Assembly (NCBI GenBank): GCA_015039365.1
Contig: WION01000539.1
Span: 1-35,986, forward strand
Source: Amanita rubescens
Lineage: Eukaryota; Basidiomycota; Agaricomycetes; Agaricales; Amanitaceae
DNA: 35,986 bases
Direction of reading: 5' to 3'
Translations under genes and position numbers: made by a program
Shown here: piece after piece, positions 19,981 to 29,903 of the stretch
Position numbering within the stretch: the first letter of the stretch is position 1
Layout of the letters: the number at the start of each line of letters is the position of its first letter
The notes under the pieces: model-generated
The model's input: the letters and a program-made list of their open reading frames with translations, nothing else
Told to the model about the DNA's origin: nothing
The model's database searches: none

Positions 19981-20480
19981 AGCGATATTTCAGGAATCAA
20001 TCACTGCAGATAGCAAGCAGGAAGAGCGCAGCAATACAAGAAGCGTTTTAGCGATCAATGCGGTGCCAGTCATTTAAGGTTGCGCTTGGGTATGCCATCA
20101 CATGATGTCATGAGATCAAATCAACATGTCCGTGAGGCGCGTCCCTTCTGTTATAACTCATCTTACTGCTGTGCTGGTATTGCAGCTTACCTATAACATG
20201 TTGCCCGGAACTGGACAGAAAGACCCCGACGAGTGATCGTCGATGATCGAACGTGTCCATGATCATGATTTACTATCTCTCGACTTCTCGTGAACACATC
20301 GTAAACCATGATGATCACGCCTGACCTTTTTATTTTACTCCAGAACCCTTCATTGTTCACCCGTGTTCACCTACATAGTAATATGTGCACGGTAGATCCG
20401 AGGCCATTTCAAAATTAAAATTGCTATTTGCTTGGTTGCAATGACGACCAGAATAGTAATTCAGAATCAATGTAGGGCTT
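19981..20480. other. Intergenic region upstream of the NLR gene
   Basis: About 500 bp lie between the NLR start codon and the transporter remnant. I see no coding sequence. It should contain the NLR promoter. CCATGATCATGA (20258-20269) and a related ATGATGATCA stretch near 20309 are small inverted motifs. Confidence 0.4.
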
Positions 20481-21540
20481 TCACCCAAACCAACTTCCAA
20501 TCAGCAAGATAGTAACAATCCCCATAATACGCGATGCAACAAAGAAAGATCGTGACCGTGCGGCGTGTAAGGCCTGATCTAATTCTCTATAAGAGGCGGA
20601 CCAGTCGTCCTCGGAGACGTCTATGCCCAGTTGAGCCGTGGATCCATCGCGTTGAGTGTGATGAACTTGTGAGGGGATATGAGTGAACTTTGCCTGCCCA
20701 CATTTGCCGCGGGGGCGATGCCTAGCTGTATGCAGCGTCGCAACACGACTATCGCCGTAGACAGATGGATGACTTACAATGAGACACAGCGCAAAGGCCG
20801 ATCCGGGCGGGAGCGTTCGTAGGATAGGCTAAGAGATGATTTAGCATCGGGCACGGAAAGTAGCGTGGAGACATGAAAAAAAAGGGATATGGGAAGCGTT
20901 TTGGCCTCCCCTGCGTATCAAGTAGTTGCGGCTTGATGCGCGCGTTCGCGTTTCGCGTTTCTCCCCCGCATTACGCTTGGTGCCAATCAGGGTGGCACGC
21001 GCCCTTGGCACGGTAGGGTGTCCTAGGCCCAGGGATGGACAAGGACGAAAAGAGATTCCATAACATCGTAGCTGCGAGAAAAAAAGGGAGGAAGATGAAA
21101 TGATGAAATAGGATTAGGATGAATTAAGTGGAAAGGGACCGGGAACGGGCTCTGAGACGTTGCTATGTAAACGCGCGAAAGAGAGAAAATAATGTTAGTG
21201 TGCGTTCCGTGCGCAGGGAGATCAAGTGAGGTGAGATGGAGAGTAGAGATTTGAGCGTGTCACTTCCGTGTGGGAAGGAGGGAGTGATGATGCCCACCTG
21301 ATCCACACTCGCGAATAGCAAGACTTGGGAGGGTTTCGTCCTCGCCATACGCGTGATAAGGAGTTTGTCAACATTGGTTTTGGAGAGGGCCGAAGAAATG
21401 GTGAAGCCACCTATGAGAGCATAATGGTGGATGAAGAGGTGGTCGAAAAGGTATAGACTGGGGATGAGGAAGAGGGGACCAACGACCAACCCGCCAGGAG
21501 CTGAAGTAGTGGGCAATGAGGATGAGCTTTGAATAGTTCA
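20481..21540 (-). pseudogene. Pho90/Pho91-like phosphate transporter, decayed copy 1
   Basis: Minus-strand segments follow the order of a DASS-family low-affinity phosphate:Na+ or H+ symporter. Near 21350-21440 is GGFTISSALSKTNVDKLLI then RTKPSQVLLF (the GGFTIAAALSK block of Pho91). Near 20650-20850 is LCAVSHCIAPAANVGRQSS then SPHKFITLNAMDPRLNWA, corresponding to the ANVGGQSSPISSPQN signature, joined across intron GTAAGT (20778) to CTAG (about 20725). Near 20481-20620 is DDWSASYREL and MGIVTILLIGSWFG, a C-terminal transmembrane segment ending in TGA at 20481-20483. Segments are in different frames, the first signature Gly is Arg, and the N-terminal SPX region is absent, so the gene is dead. 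It lies just upstream of the APN1-like gene, on the opposite strand. Confidence 0.6.
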
Positions 21541-21655
21541 AGGATCGTATTTGTGTATATCAAGTGACGAGAGACCTGTCCTCCAAACGGAAGTGTTAGA
21601 ATACGAATTTGATCAATCAGACTTTCTGGACGTGGCAAAACACAGACGCAGGCTT

Positions 21656-23580
21656 ATGCCCTTGTTGCCCGTCGGTTCGCCAAGGTTCTTCCAGACCAGC
21701 TTTTTGGCACGTATCAAACACTCAAACAGTTCAGCGTGCACCACGAGGAGATCTGCACGGCTAGCAACGAGGGAAGTTGTGGTGGAACCAGGGGCGCACG
21801 ACGCGAACGTAACAAGCCTGACTCGGCCCGTGCGAGCAGGAAAACGCGAGTTCCGTTCCCAACTGTTTCCCAGCATGCACAAGCTAACTTTTTTCTAAGC
21901 TTGGAGCGAAGCAGACGTTCACCTTTCACCTCAAACATCCCGAAAACGAAAGGCCAAAGTGCTTGATGCGGACGATACAGAATTTCTCGGAAGAAACAAA
22001 GGCTGTCCATGGAAAATTGGAGCACACGTATCGAGTGCGGGTGGTGTAGAAAATGCAGTAGTTGAATGCTGTGGCAATTGGGTGCGTCTTCATATGCAAG
22101 AGTCAGGTTGCAGGCTTAAACATTGCCCTCGGTTAGCGCTAACGCGTTCGCCCTCTTCCTCAAGAGCCAGCGTAAATGGAATGGGCCTCCACTAACTGAA
22201 GAATCCGTTTCTTTGTTCAAATCGCGCCTGAAACGGTACGACTACGCGACGGGCCTAGCGTCATTCCCCATGGGAGCTATCTCATCAACCTGGGGAATCC
22301 CGATGCGTGCGCTACAATTTTCTTACGCATGTATCTGCCTCATGCATTCCGCATTTTATAGCGCAAAACGTGAAAAATCTTACGAGTGTTTTATCGACGA
22401 TCTGAAACGTCGCGAACAGCTTGGTCTCGAGTTGTACAACTTTCAGTAAGTTGGTTCGCGTGCTGTTCTGCGTTTCTAAACCTATTTTTTTCTAATAGTC
22501 CAGGATCTACCGTCGGTGCCATTAGCACCGCCGAGTGTATATCTTACATTGCTGAAGGCATTAACCGGGCCCATAAGGAAACACAATATGTGAAAATTGT
22601 CATCGAGAATATGGTTGGTCTATCTTCACCCTGTGTCCATTTCACTCACTTGCTCAATTCAGGCAGGATCAGGGAATGTTATAGGTTCAAACTACGCAGA
22701 GCTAGCGGGAATAATCAACCTCGTGGAAGACAAATCTAGGGTTGGTGTATGTCTGGATTCCTGTACGTCGCCCCAGGCCCGTTATGCTATATAGTTGATC
22801 ACCGATACATAAATGCATTCGAATAGGCCATATGTTTGCGGCGGTGCGTTTTCCTTTCTCCAACTTGACATCTAACTCAATACTTTACAGGGTTATGACA
22901 TCCGTACGAAGGAAGGTTGGAAGTAAGTCCATAGTTATTGAAAAGTCTCTACTAAATTCATGTTTTAATAGTGCAATGCGTACGTATGCGCGCGGTTAAC
23001 GAAAGGATCGATGCTCACCCCATCCCCTAGTATTCGAATTTGACGAGAAAGTGGGCTTGAAGTATTTACGGGGGCTGCACCTCAACGACTCAAAGGTTGA
23101 TGTCGGTTCTAAGCGGGACAGGCACGAAAACATCGGGCTGTATGTTTTTCTTGCCTTAGTACAATGTGTCTTACTTACGTTCTTGAATCCCTCAGAGGTT
23201 TCCTTGGAATCCGAACATTTGCTCACATTCTAAGCGATCATCGGGTTCAGGGCATTCCTCTCATACTCGAGACGCAATCATTTGAAAAGCCAAGAGAAGT
23301 ATGGGGAATGGAGATACAGGTCTTGCAGCGTTTAGTAGCAGGCGTTGAAACAGGAAGTCACCCTAACCTTTCGGACACCGATGAAAGAGAGTTGGTGAAC
23401 GATGTCAGGGAGGTTGTTAAGCGGATGGGCGGTTCGACAGCGACTAAGGCGACTAAGTCTCGCACTAGCAAGGTGATTGCTAGCAGAAGGAAAATAAATC
23501 ACGACAACGACAGCGACGGTCAGCGATGGAGAGTAAGCATCTGTATATACTCATTTAATACATGGTTGATTTATGTATAA
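21656..23580 (+). pseudogene. APN1: Apn1-type AP endonuclease (endonuclease IV), frameshifted
   Basis: Zinc-dependent endonuclease IV of base-excision repair, which cuts 5' of abasic sites. Exons recognised: up to 22081, 22137-22306, 22362-22445, 22499-22613, 22663-22762, 22827-22843, 22891-22922, 22972-22979, 23031-23139, 23196 to stop 23580. Conserved blocks in order are [116 protein letters not shown] and PLILETQSFEKPREVWG, including the metal-binding His, Glu and Asp sites. Two single-base shifts are apparent: an extra base near 22064 and a missing base near 22255. Spliced as drawn, the first leads to an immediate TAA. Either a young pseudogene or assembly errors. The Lys/Arg-rich tail matches a nuclear-targeting extension. 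The start at 21656 and the first exon join are uncertain. Confidence 0.75.
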
Positions 23581-23748
23581 GCATGAGAGCCAAATAGCGC
23601 TAACGATGTACGAAGTCTCTAAGTATCGCGAAGGCTGAAATTTGAAAGGTAATAAACTGACGAATGAGCAATACTAGCACGTTAGCTATGAGAAACATGT
23701 GAAATTTGCTCACTCACAATCAATCAAGACGAGAACAGTCACTGTCGC

Positions 23749-24212
23749 TCAGTTTCTTCTTTGATAGTGCCGCGGTGGTGGCGGCAGCGGTGTAAACACC
23801 TGGTTCTTTACCTCTGGAGCGGGCACATCGCACGTCCGAAAACCAGATGGAACCCCATAGCTCGGGTTTGTGCTAGGAGTACTATGACGTATGGTGCTGG
23901 ATACCCAAATCTGAGGTCTAGGAAAACCAGCAATCCCTGAGTCGGGTGCGGCCTTTTCCCAAGAAGCCTCTAGAACAGCGTAGTTGGTAATGGTCCTCCG
24001 TGGCTAGGTGGCAATATTAGTTGGGCCATGGAAGGGCAAGGTGGTGCGCCACTTACTCGTTCTCCGCCGGTAGTAATGTCGTCGACAAAGATGGGTGGGT
24101 CGTATATGCTTCCGCTTTGAGAGGATATCGTGAATGGGGAGGTCATTGTAGTTATGAAGATACAGAACGCGAGTATAGGGATCTGGAGTCTGCCCAGTCG
24201 ACTATCGGCCAT
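23749..24212 (-). CDS. Small membrane or secreted protein, unrecognised (136 aa)
   Basis: Two minus-strand exons, 24057-24212 and 23749-24003 (stop 23749-23751), joined over a 53-nt GTAAGT...CCTAG intron in phase 0. The second exon has no Met and is easily overlooked. The product begins MADSRLGRLQIPILAFCIFI, a signal peptide or N-terminal anchor (residues about 8-24). It then reads SIYDPPIFVDDITTGGER, NYAVLEASWEKAAPDSG and a Pro-rich tail with TPLPPPPRHY. Upstream in-frame Met codons exist at 24233 and 24302. No family is recognised. It lies between the APN1-like gene and the second transporter remnant. A two-exon model with a long open second exon supports a real gene, but codon evidence is limited. 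Confidence 0.5.
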
Positions 24213-24474
24213 TTTTATACCCTTGCGACGCATTGCGCAGTGCTCGAGGTCAAAGATGACGAACACGATGTAAAGCCGTAGCAGGGGTTTGAAAAGCAAC
24301 AATGCATTCTAGAATAAAGCGGCGCGGTTACTATAGACCTATTTGGAAATCGGAAGGTCAAGCGCACTGGCCACTTTTGATGGGGTCAAAGGCGGTTGTT
24401 TGTGCTACGTCAAGTCAGAGGAATTCGGAAACCATGTCCAAACTGCAAATAGCAAGCGGCACTGGCCAGAGAGG

Positions 24475-24870
24475 ACGAAAGAGTAGAGATTGGAGCGCGT
24501 CACTTCCACGGGGGAATGGGAAGGAGGGAGTGAGGATGCCCGCCTGATCCATATTCGCGAATAGCAAGACTTGGGAGGGTTACGTCCTCGCCACACGCGT
24601 GATAAGGAGTTTGTCAACGTTGGTTTTGGAGAGGGCCAAAGAAATGGTGAAGCCACCTATGACAGCGTAATGGTGGATGAAAAGGTGGTCGAAAAGCGGC
24701 ATACATATATGGACTGCCAAGGGTGAGGAAGAAGAGCAGAGAGGACAAAAGAGCGAACTTGGTAGCCTCGGGATTGGACAAACTCTCCCTTTTCGGATCG
24801 CGTACGACGCGCAAAACGACCAGCAAAAGCAAGACGAACAACGAGGTGACAAAAGGGGTATCATACTAGT
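24475..24870 (-). pseudogene. Pho90/Pho91-like phosphate transporter, decayed copy 2
   Basis: A second fragment of the transporter seen at 20.5-21.5 kb, in the same orientation and roughly 90 percent identical over about 240 bp by eye (21240-21480 against 24495-24720). It extends further upstream: LLLVVLRVVRDPKRESLSNP then EATKFALL precede the block GGFTISLALSKTNVDKLLI. Everything after TKPSQVLLF is lost, as is the N-terminus. Frame changes separate the blocks. The two copies flank the APN1-like gene, so a segmental duplication or capture event is likely. Confidence 0.55.
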
Positions 24871-24969
24871 CTGTAGGTCCAAGCGTTCAAGTCAGTCGTT
24901 CCACCTTGGTGAATACTTCCACGCCCACTTTTTTTTTTGAGCGTTAATTATCCGCTCCCGGGTGCAACG

Positions 24970-25230
24970 ATGGATTCGAGTTCCGCCTGGGCCAGCCTGA
25001 GTCGTCTACTGCAATTTGACAACTTTTCAAACGTCTCACACGTGCTGGCCAACTTTACAGGCTTTCATCCCCGAGAAGGATCGTCCTCCCTTCGGAAGAA
25101 GAAAGTGGCTACATCGACGAAAGCATCTTCAAGGTTGAACTCTCGACCGGACGTGGTAGTTGACTGCGTAATTTCGACGGTAATTACATCATTGTATCAG
25201 AGCCAAGCTGTATCGAACCATTGTACTTGA
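24970..25230 (+). CDS. Hypothetical short protein (86 aa)
   Basis: An ATG at 24970 opens a frame reading MDSSSAWASLSRLLQFDNFS, then HVLANFTGFHPREGSSSLRK with a Lys/Ser-rich middle and a stop at 25228-25230. A poly-T tract precedes it at about 24930-24940. No domain or signal peptide is visible and no introns are needed. It could be the first exon of a larger dead gene. Weakly supported. Confidence 0.25.
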   Translation: MDSSSAWASLSRLLQFDNFSNVSHVLANFTGFHPREGSSSLRKKKVATSTKASSRLNSRPDVVVDCVISTVITSLYQSQAVSNHCT

Positions 25231-25700
25231 CCGTCGAGAATAATTAATAACGACCGAGTGTGAACAGCCTGAAAACACTTTTCTAATCGATTCCTTGCAG
25301 CTGGACCTGTGAGCAAAGTAGGGTGGAGGAGCCATGGCAACGGGAATCGTGCTGAGTCAGAATTCAGGATCTCACTGAGAGTAAATTGAAACTTTGATGC
25401 TTCCCGCTAAGCAATGCGAATGCGACTCTGGCGACAACCTCAGGACCCACGCGTCGCAAAATCTACACAGCAAATGTGCTATAAATGGTAACGGCAATGG
25501 GCGGAGGTCGTTGCTCAGGCTAAATCGCACTGCTATACTATGTGCGTGGTAGTACCAGTAGCGCCTCCTCCTCCTCCTCCCCTTCTCTCCTGCATCCAGT
25601 GTTGTTCTTCCCACCTCCCATATACACACAACTTGAATGCATCCCCCGACGAACCAGTCTCGGCTGATCACCGACACGACCGTTCCCAATCAGTTAGGAA
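25231..25700. other. Intergenic region
   Basis: No supported gene. A CTC microsatellite (about 25563-25580) lies here. Open frames on both strands are short and unrelated to any family I know. Confidence 0.45.
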
Positions 25701-25703
25701 TAT

Positions 25704-25924
25704 GCGCTATCAGATGCGCTATACATTGTATACCATTCAAGATTGATATCTTGAATGGCACGTGTTCTCTTGTGCACATTTATAACGGAAACCGTTCAAA
25801 TTGTTTGATTCCCTACCACACCCCGGAGCTGGTCTCCTAACCCTTTTTTTTTGTCCCGTAATTATTTCAATATGGATTGCGACACCGACAACTGACTGTA
25901 ATTATTTTTTTAGGACGTAGAAGG
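25704..25924 (+). promoter_or_regulatory. Conserved promoter and 5' leader of secreted-protein gene A
   Basis: This block matches the region before gene B (27247-27478) almost base for base, apart from one short insertion in B after TTTATAA. Shared elements are CGCTATCAGATGCG, CACGTG (25759-25764; 27301-27306), TGCACATTTATAA (TATA-like) and a pyrimidine tract. A likely 5' leader intron runs from GTAATT (about 25858) through CTGACT to TTTTTTTAG (25914). A 7-codon ATG frame (25872) in the leader would then lie inside the intron. Confidence 0.6.
25733..25758. promoter_or_regulatory. Perfect 11-bp inverted repeat beside a CACGTG box
   Basis: CCATTCAAGAT, TGAT, ATCTTGAATGG forms a perfect 11-bp hairpin or dyad, immediately followed by CACGTG, a bHLH-type hexamer. 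In paralogue B the right arm and the CACGTG are kept while the left arm has changed. Confidence 0.65.
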
Positions 25925-26962
25925 ATGTTACTTTTGCACGCGTTACTTACCTTCTTATTTTGCGCTTCTGCTGTCGCGCTTCCTGGTCTTCCTTCCCGCA
26001 GCAGTGGAATCCCTGACATACTACCCAATGCGCCGAAGGAAGCGAGGGGTCGCTACTGCCGCTTTACTGCTCCCAATAGAACTGTAAGCTGGATAGCTTT
26101 CGAACCGATTTTTTCTGTATCTCATTCATGTCACACAGCCAGTGTTGAAGGAACACATGAACGATGTCATGATACTCAGAGATAAAGCAAATGGGGAATT
26201 TGGAATGGTGGAGCTTCGGCAATTGACAGACACCCCTGGGGTTCTTGCCAGTGGACAAGTCCTTCGAACTAATACAGAATTATCCCGACTCAAGGGCGAT
26301 TGGATTCGGTTTCCAACTGTCAGTGGTCTACTGCAGTTTGAATTTTGTTCGAATCTCACGTGTACTATTGGCGAATTTTACAGGGTGACATCCACGATAA
26401 GGATCATTGCGAAATGGTTCACGTCGACGTTGGACCTGGGCTCGTTGTTACCTGCGGCCGCTTGGTAGTGGACGCCGGTCCATGGAACGAAGTCCCCCTA
26501 ACCGCCGCCATTGGTCATTACTACAATTCAAAGGCGCTAAACGAACCACTGACCGTAAGTGGGATACCTACTTTTCAACCTGACTTGTATATTTCTCATA
26601 TTGGACAGAATTATGATTCAGAAACCGTGTTGAAGGGAGTTCTACTAGTTGAACAACCCCGTCCACGATTTATTCCCCAATTCCTGCTTTTGAACATGCC
26701 AGATGACCATGAGCGTGGGATTCCACTACAACGGTTGGTAAATGTCGGAATCGACGAGATTAAAGATGACAAGTGGATCCCGTTTCCCGTTGCAATTGTG
26801 AGTAGTCTACTACAAGTTGAGATGATATTTCAAGCTCACATTTATCGGCGAATCTTACAGCACGACGTCCGAAAAGTTGAAACTCGTAATCAAGTGTTCT
26901 GCTTCATGAGAAAGCCAAACGGTCAGCAGGTGGCGAGATTCAGATCTTTGAGGAGAAATTAG
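25925..26962 (+). CDS. Secreted protein, tandem paralogue A (266 aa, 5 exons)
   Basis: Exons 25925-26083, 26139-26318, 26384-26554, 26609-26797, 26861-26962, every one a multiple of three, so all introns are phase 0. The product starts MLLLHALLTFLFCASAVALP, a signal peptide with a likely cut after Ala-Leu-Pro or just before. The mature part shows RYCRFTAPNRT, FGMVELRQLTDTPGVLASGQ, LSRLKGDWIRFPT, GPGLVVTCGRLV, ERGIPLQRLVN and KVETRNQVFCFM. It is probably extracellular. I recognise no domain; the alternating hydrophobic pattern suggests beta structure. Its last exon ends sooner than that of paralogue B because a deletion shifted the stop. Tandem duplication with gene B, same strand, about 1.55 kb apart. 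Confidence 0.75.
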
Positions 26963-27246
26963 GCATTAGGGTGTGAATTAGTATACGACGTTTTTTTACT
27001 ACTTACCTCCACGTTGTACCGCATCCTATAGTTCATTTCACAAAATGCAGTGGGGCGGCGAATAGTAGACGCCACCCTTTCTCTTCCCTTGACCGCTGAG
27101 ATGTTTCTCATCAACTTGTAGTTGTCGGCCGCCAAGCGGCAGATCCGAGGCACATGTCGTGGCGTAGGTAGCGAAGTGGCTGTGCCGCGGTCTCCTTTAC
27201 TACGTATCTCATCAGGATCTCAACTAGAGTCAGGCTGTCGAAATTG
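26963..27246. other. 3' flank of gene A (duplicated unit)
   Basis: The stretch GGCATTAGGGTGTG... through CAGTGGGGCGGCG...AATAGTAGAC recurs after gene B (28523-28636), so the duplicated unit covers the 3' region too. No gene is seen. Confidence 0.55.
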
Positions 27247-27478
27247 CGCTATCAGATGCGTTATACAAGGTTATACATGAAAGATTGATGTCTTGAATGG
27301 CACGTGTTCTCTAGTGCACATTTATAATGTTAACACATCGGAAACCGTTCAAATTGTTTGATTCCCTACCACACCCCGGAGCTGGTCTCCTAACCCTTTT
27401 TTTTTGTCCCGTAATTATTTCAATATGGATTGCGACACCAACAACTGACTGGAATTATTTTTTTTAGGACGTAGAAGG

Positions 27479-28531
27479 ATGTTATTTTTGCACGCGTTAC
27501 TTGCCTTCCTATTTTGCGCTTCGGCTGTCGCGCTTCCTGGTCTTCCTCTCCACAGCTCTGGAGTCCCCGACATACCAGCCAATATTCCGAAAAAAGCGAA
27601 AGGTCGTTACTGCCGCTTTGCTGCTCCCAATAGGACTGTAAGCTGGGCAGCTTTCAAACAGAATTTGTCATTCATATCGCACAGCCAGTGTTGAAGGAAC
27701 ACATTAAAGATATCATGATACTCAGAGATGAAGACGAATTGGCAAATGGGAATAAGCACTCGGAATTCGGAATGGTGGAGCTTTGGCAATTGTCAGACAC
27801 CCCCAGGGTTCTTACCGGCGGACAAGTCCTTCGAACTACTACAGAATTATCCCGACTCAAAGGCGATTGGATTCGGTTTCCAACTGTCAGCGGTCTACTG
27901 CAATTTGAATTTTGTTCGAATCTCACGTGTACTATTTTACAGGGTGATATTCACGATAAGGATTATAGCGAAATGGTTCACGTCGATTTTGGACCTGGGC
28001 TCGTTGTTACCTGCGGCCGCTTGATAGAGGGAGGTCCATGGAACGAGATCTCCCTAACCGCAGCCACTGGTTATTACTACAATTTAAAGGCACTAACCGA
28101 ACCACTGGAAGTAAGTGGGATACCTACTTTTTAACCTGACTTGTATATTTCTCGTATCGGACAGGCTGATGATCCAGAAGCCGTCTTGAAGCACGTTCTA
28201 CTACTTGAACGACCCGCTCCGCGATTTATCCCCCGATTTCGGCTTTTGAAAAGGACAGGTGACCATTTGCGTGGGGCTCCACTAGAACGGTACCAAAACG
28301 TCGGAATGAATGACGTTAAATACGACATGTGGATCCCGTTTCCCGTTGCAATTGTCAGTAGTCTACTACAGGTTGAGATGATGTTTCAAGCTCACATGAA
28401 TCTTACAGAATGACGTCCGAAAAGTTGAAATTCGTAATCAAGTGTTCTGCTTCATGGAAAATCAAAGAGGCCAGAAAGTGGTGAGATTCCGAACCTTAAA
28501 ATTAGACCTTGGCGGAGAAATTGGGCATTAG
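27479..28531 (+). CDS. Secreted protein, tandem paralogue B (279 aa, 5 exons)
   Basis: Exons 27479-27637, 27685-27885, 27943-28110, 28165-28353, 28409-28531, again all multiples of three with phase-0 introns at the same places as gene A. Signal peptide MLFLHALLAFLFCASAVALP. Relative to A, exon 2 carries a 7-residue in-frame insertion around DEDELANGNKHSEFG, and exon 5 runs on to LDLGGEIGH. Conserved blocks are RYCRFAAPNRT, LSRLKGDWIRFPT, GPGLVVTCGRLI, MWIPFPVAI and KVEIRNQVFCFM. Function unknown; secretion is inferred from the leader. Both copies look functional by frame and splice sites. Confidence 0.75.
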
Positions 28532-28971
28532 GGTGTGTATATGACGTTTTTCACTACTTACCTTCACGTTCAAGTTGTACCGCAGCCGAGTCCTGTAGTT
28601 CACACAAATGCAGTGGGGCGGCGGCGAATAGTAGACATCCAGTTGAGGCGTTTCTCAAGTTGGATACAATACGACAACATGTCACATTGTTAGATAAATG
28701 AAATTGCTGTGCAATTCAATGCAATCCATGTTCGATCGGGTCGATGATCAAAGAGGATAGGAAAAGGAAGCGACGGAGTCACGGAGGCAACTTGCCCGAC
28801 CGGGCGGAGGTCATAGTTACGATAGGATGGCTTTGGGTCATGAATCGTCTTTGCCCATATACATATTCGCGCTGATTGGATCATAAGGAGTATGACAAAG
28901 ATGATGTGTGTACCATGTTGTGCTGTGATAAATAACCTCAGTTGGACTTTCACCTTCTTGACTTTCCGCAT
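28532..28971. other. Intergenic region
   Basis: It holds the copied 3' flank of gene B and the presumed promoter of the hydrolase at 28972. I see no exon. Confidence 0.45.
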
Positions 28972-29903
28972 ATGCAGGACATATCGAACTGTGGAACGGT
29001 TAGCTTTACTTATGAGGACGCGACATATCAGACGTACTACAAGCGCTTTGGCGATATGACGCGTGCGAACTTGATCCCGCTCGTCGTATTGCACGGTGGA
29101 CCTGGGCTTGTGCACGACTACCTCCTTCCACTTGCTGGCCTCGCTGAGAAACACCACTTTCCCGTCATCTTCTATGATCAGCTTGGAAATGGCCGCTCAT
29201 CTCACGTGAGACACAAGCCTGCATCATTCTGGTCCATCGATATCTTTGTCGACGAATTGGACAACCTAATCCATAAACTTGGCATCCAGGACGGGTTCAA
29301 TTTATTGGGCCACTCGTGGGGAAGTGTTCTCGCCACTGAGTATCTGATCCGCAAACAGCCGTCGGGTCTGAACAAGCTGGTTTTGTCCAATCCCCTTGCT
29401 TCGCAACAGCTCTGGAACCGGTCGAACATGGAACTCGTCAAGAAGTTTCCGCGGCTCGTGCAGGAAGGGCTGAAAGCCGGTACGAGAGATACGCCGCGAT
29501 ATTGGGAGGCGTTGAACGAGTACTATGCTGCTCATGGATGTATTGTGGATTCGGGTAGAGAATTGTTTATGAAAGCGGTGTGGCAGGCAATAGGGCCCGA
29601 TGGAGATCCAACAGTTTCTAATGCACAGTGAGCATGTTATTCCCTCCTCTCAACACTCCGAACCAGCTCAATTCCTACAGTATCCTCAAGACGTGGTCCA
29701 TAATCGACAACCTACACCTCATCCGTGTTCCCACTCTAATAATAACCGGAAAGCACGACATATCTCAGGACTTTGTCATTCAACCTTTCCTTGATAGGAT
29801 TCAATCCGTCCAATGGATCAAATTTGAAAATTCGAGTCACACACCATTTTTGGAGGAACCGAACCAGTATCTCAAGGTTGTCAGCGAATTTCTCTCATCA
29901 TGA
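28972..29903 (+). CDS. Alpha/beta hydrolase, proline iminopeptidase-like (292 aa)
   Basis: Serine hydrolase of the proline iminopeptidase / L-amino-acid amidase group (peptidase S33-like), predicted cytosolic. Two exons, 28972-29627 and 29681-29903, joined in phase 2 over GTGAGC...TACAG (53 nt). Oxyanion loop HGGPG (41-45), nucleophile elbow GHSWGS with Ser115, acid Asp245 in TGKHD, and catalytic His272 in SSHTPFLEEP are all present. The N-terminus VSFTYEDATYQTYYK fits the family's normal start, so I take ATG 28972. An open frame extends further upstream but lacks an earlier ATG. The length is normal, about 300. The substrate is probably an N-terminal residue or amide; it could also be a related amidase. 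Intact. Confidence 0.87.

Noticed and set aside
25872..25895. A conserved 7-codon upstream ORF (MDCDT.N) before both secreted-protein genes.
   Set aside because: It lies inside a probable leader intron with branch site and pyrimidine tract, so it is likely removed from the mRNA.
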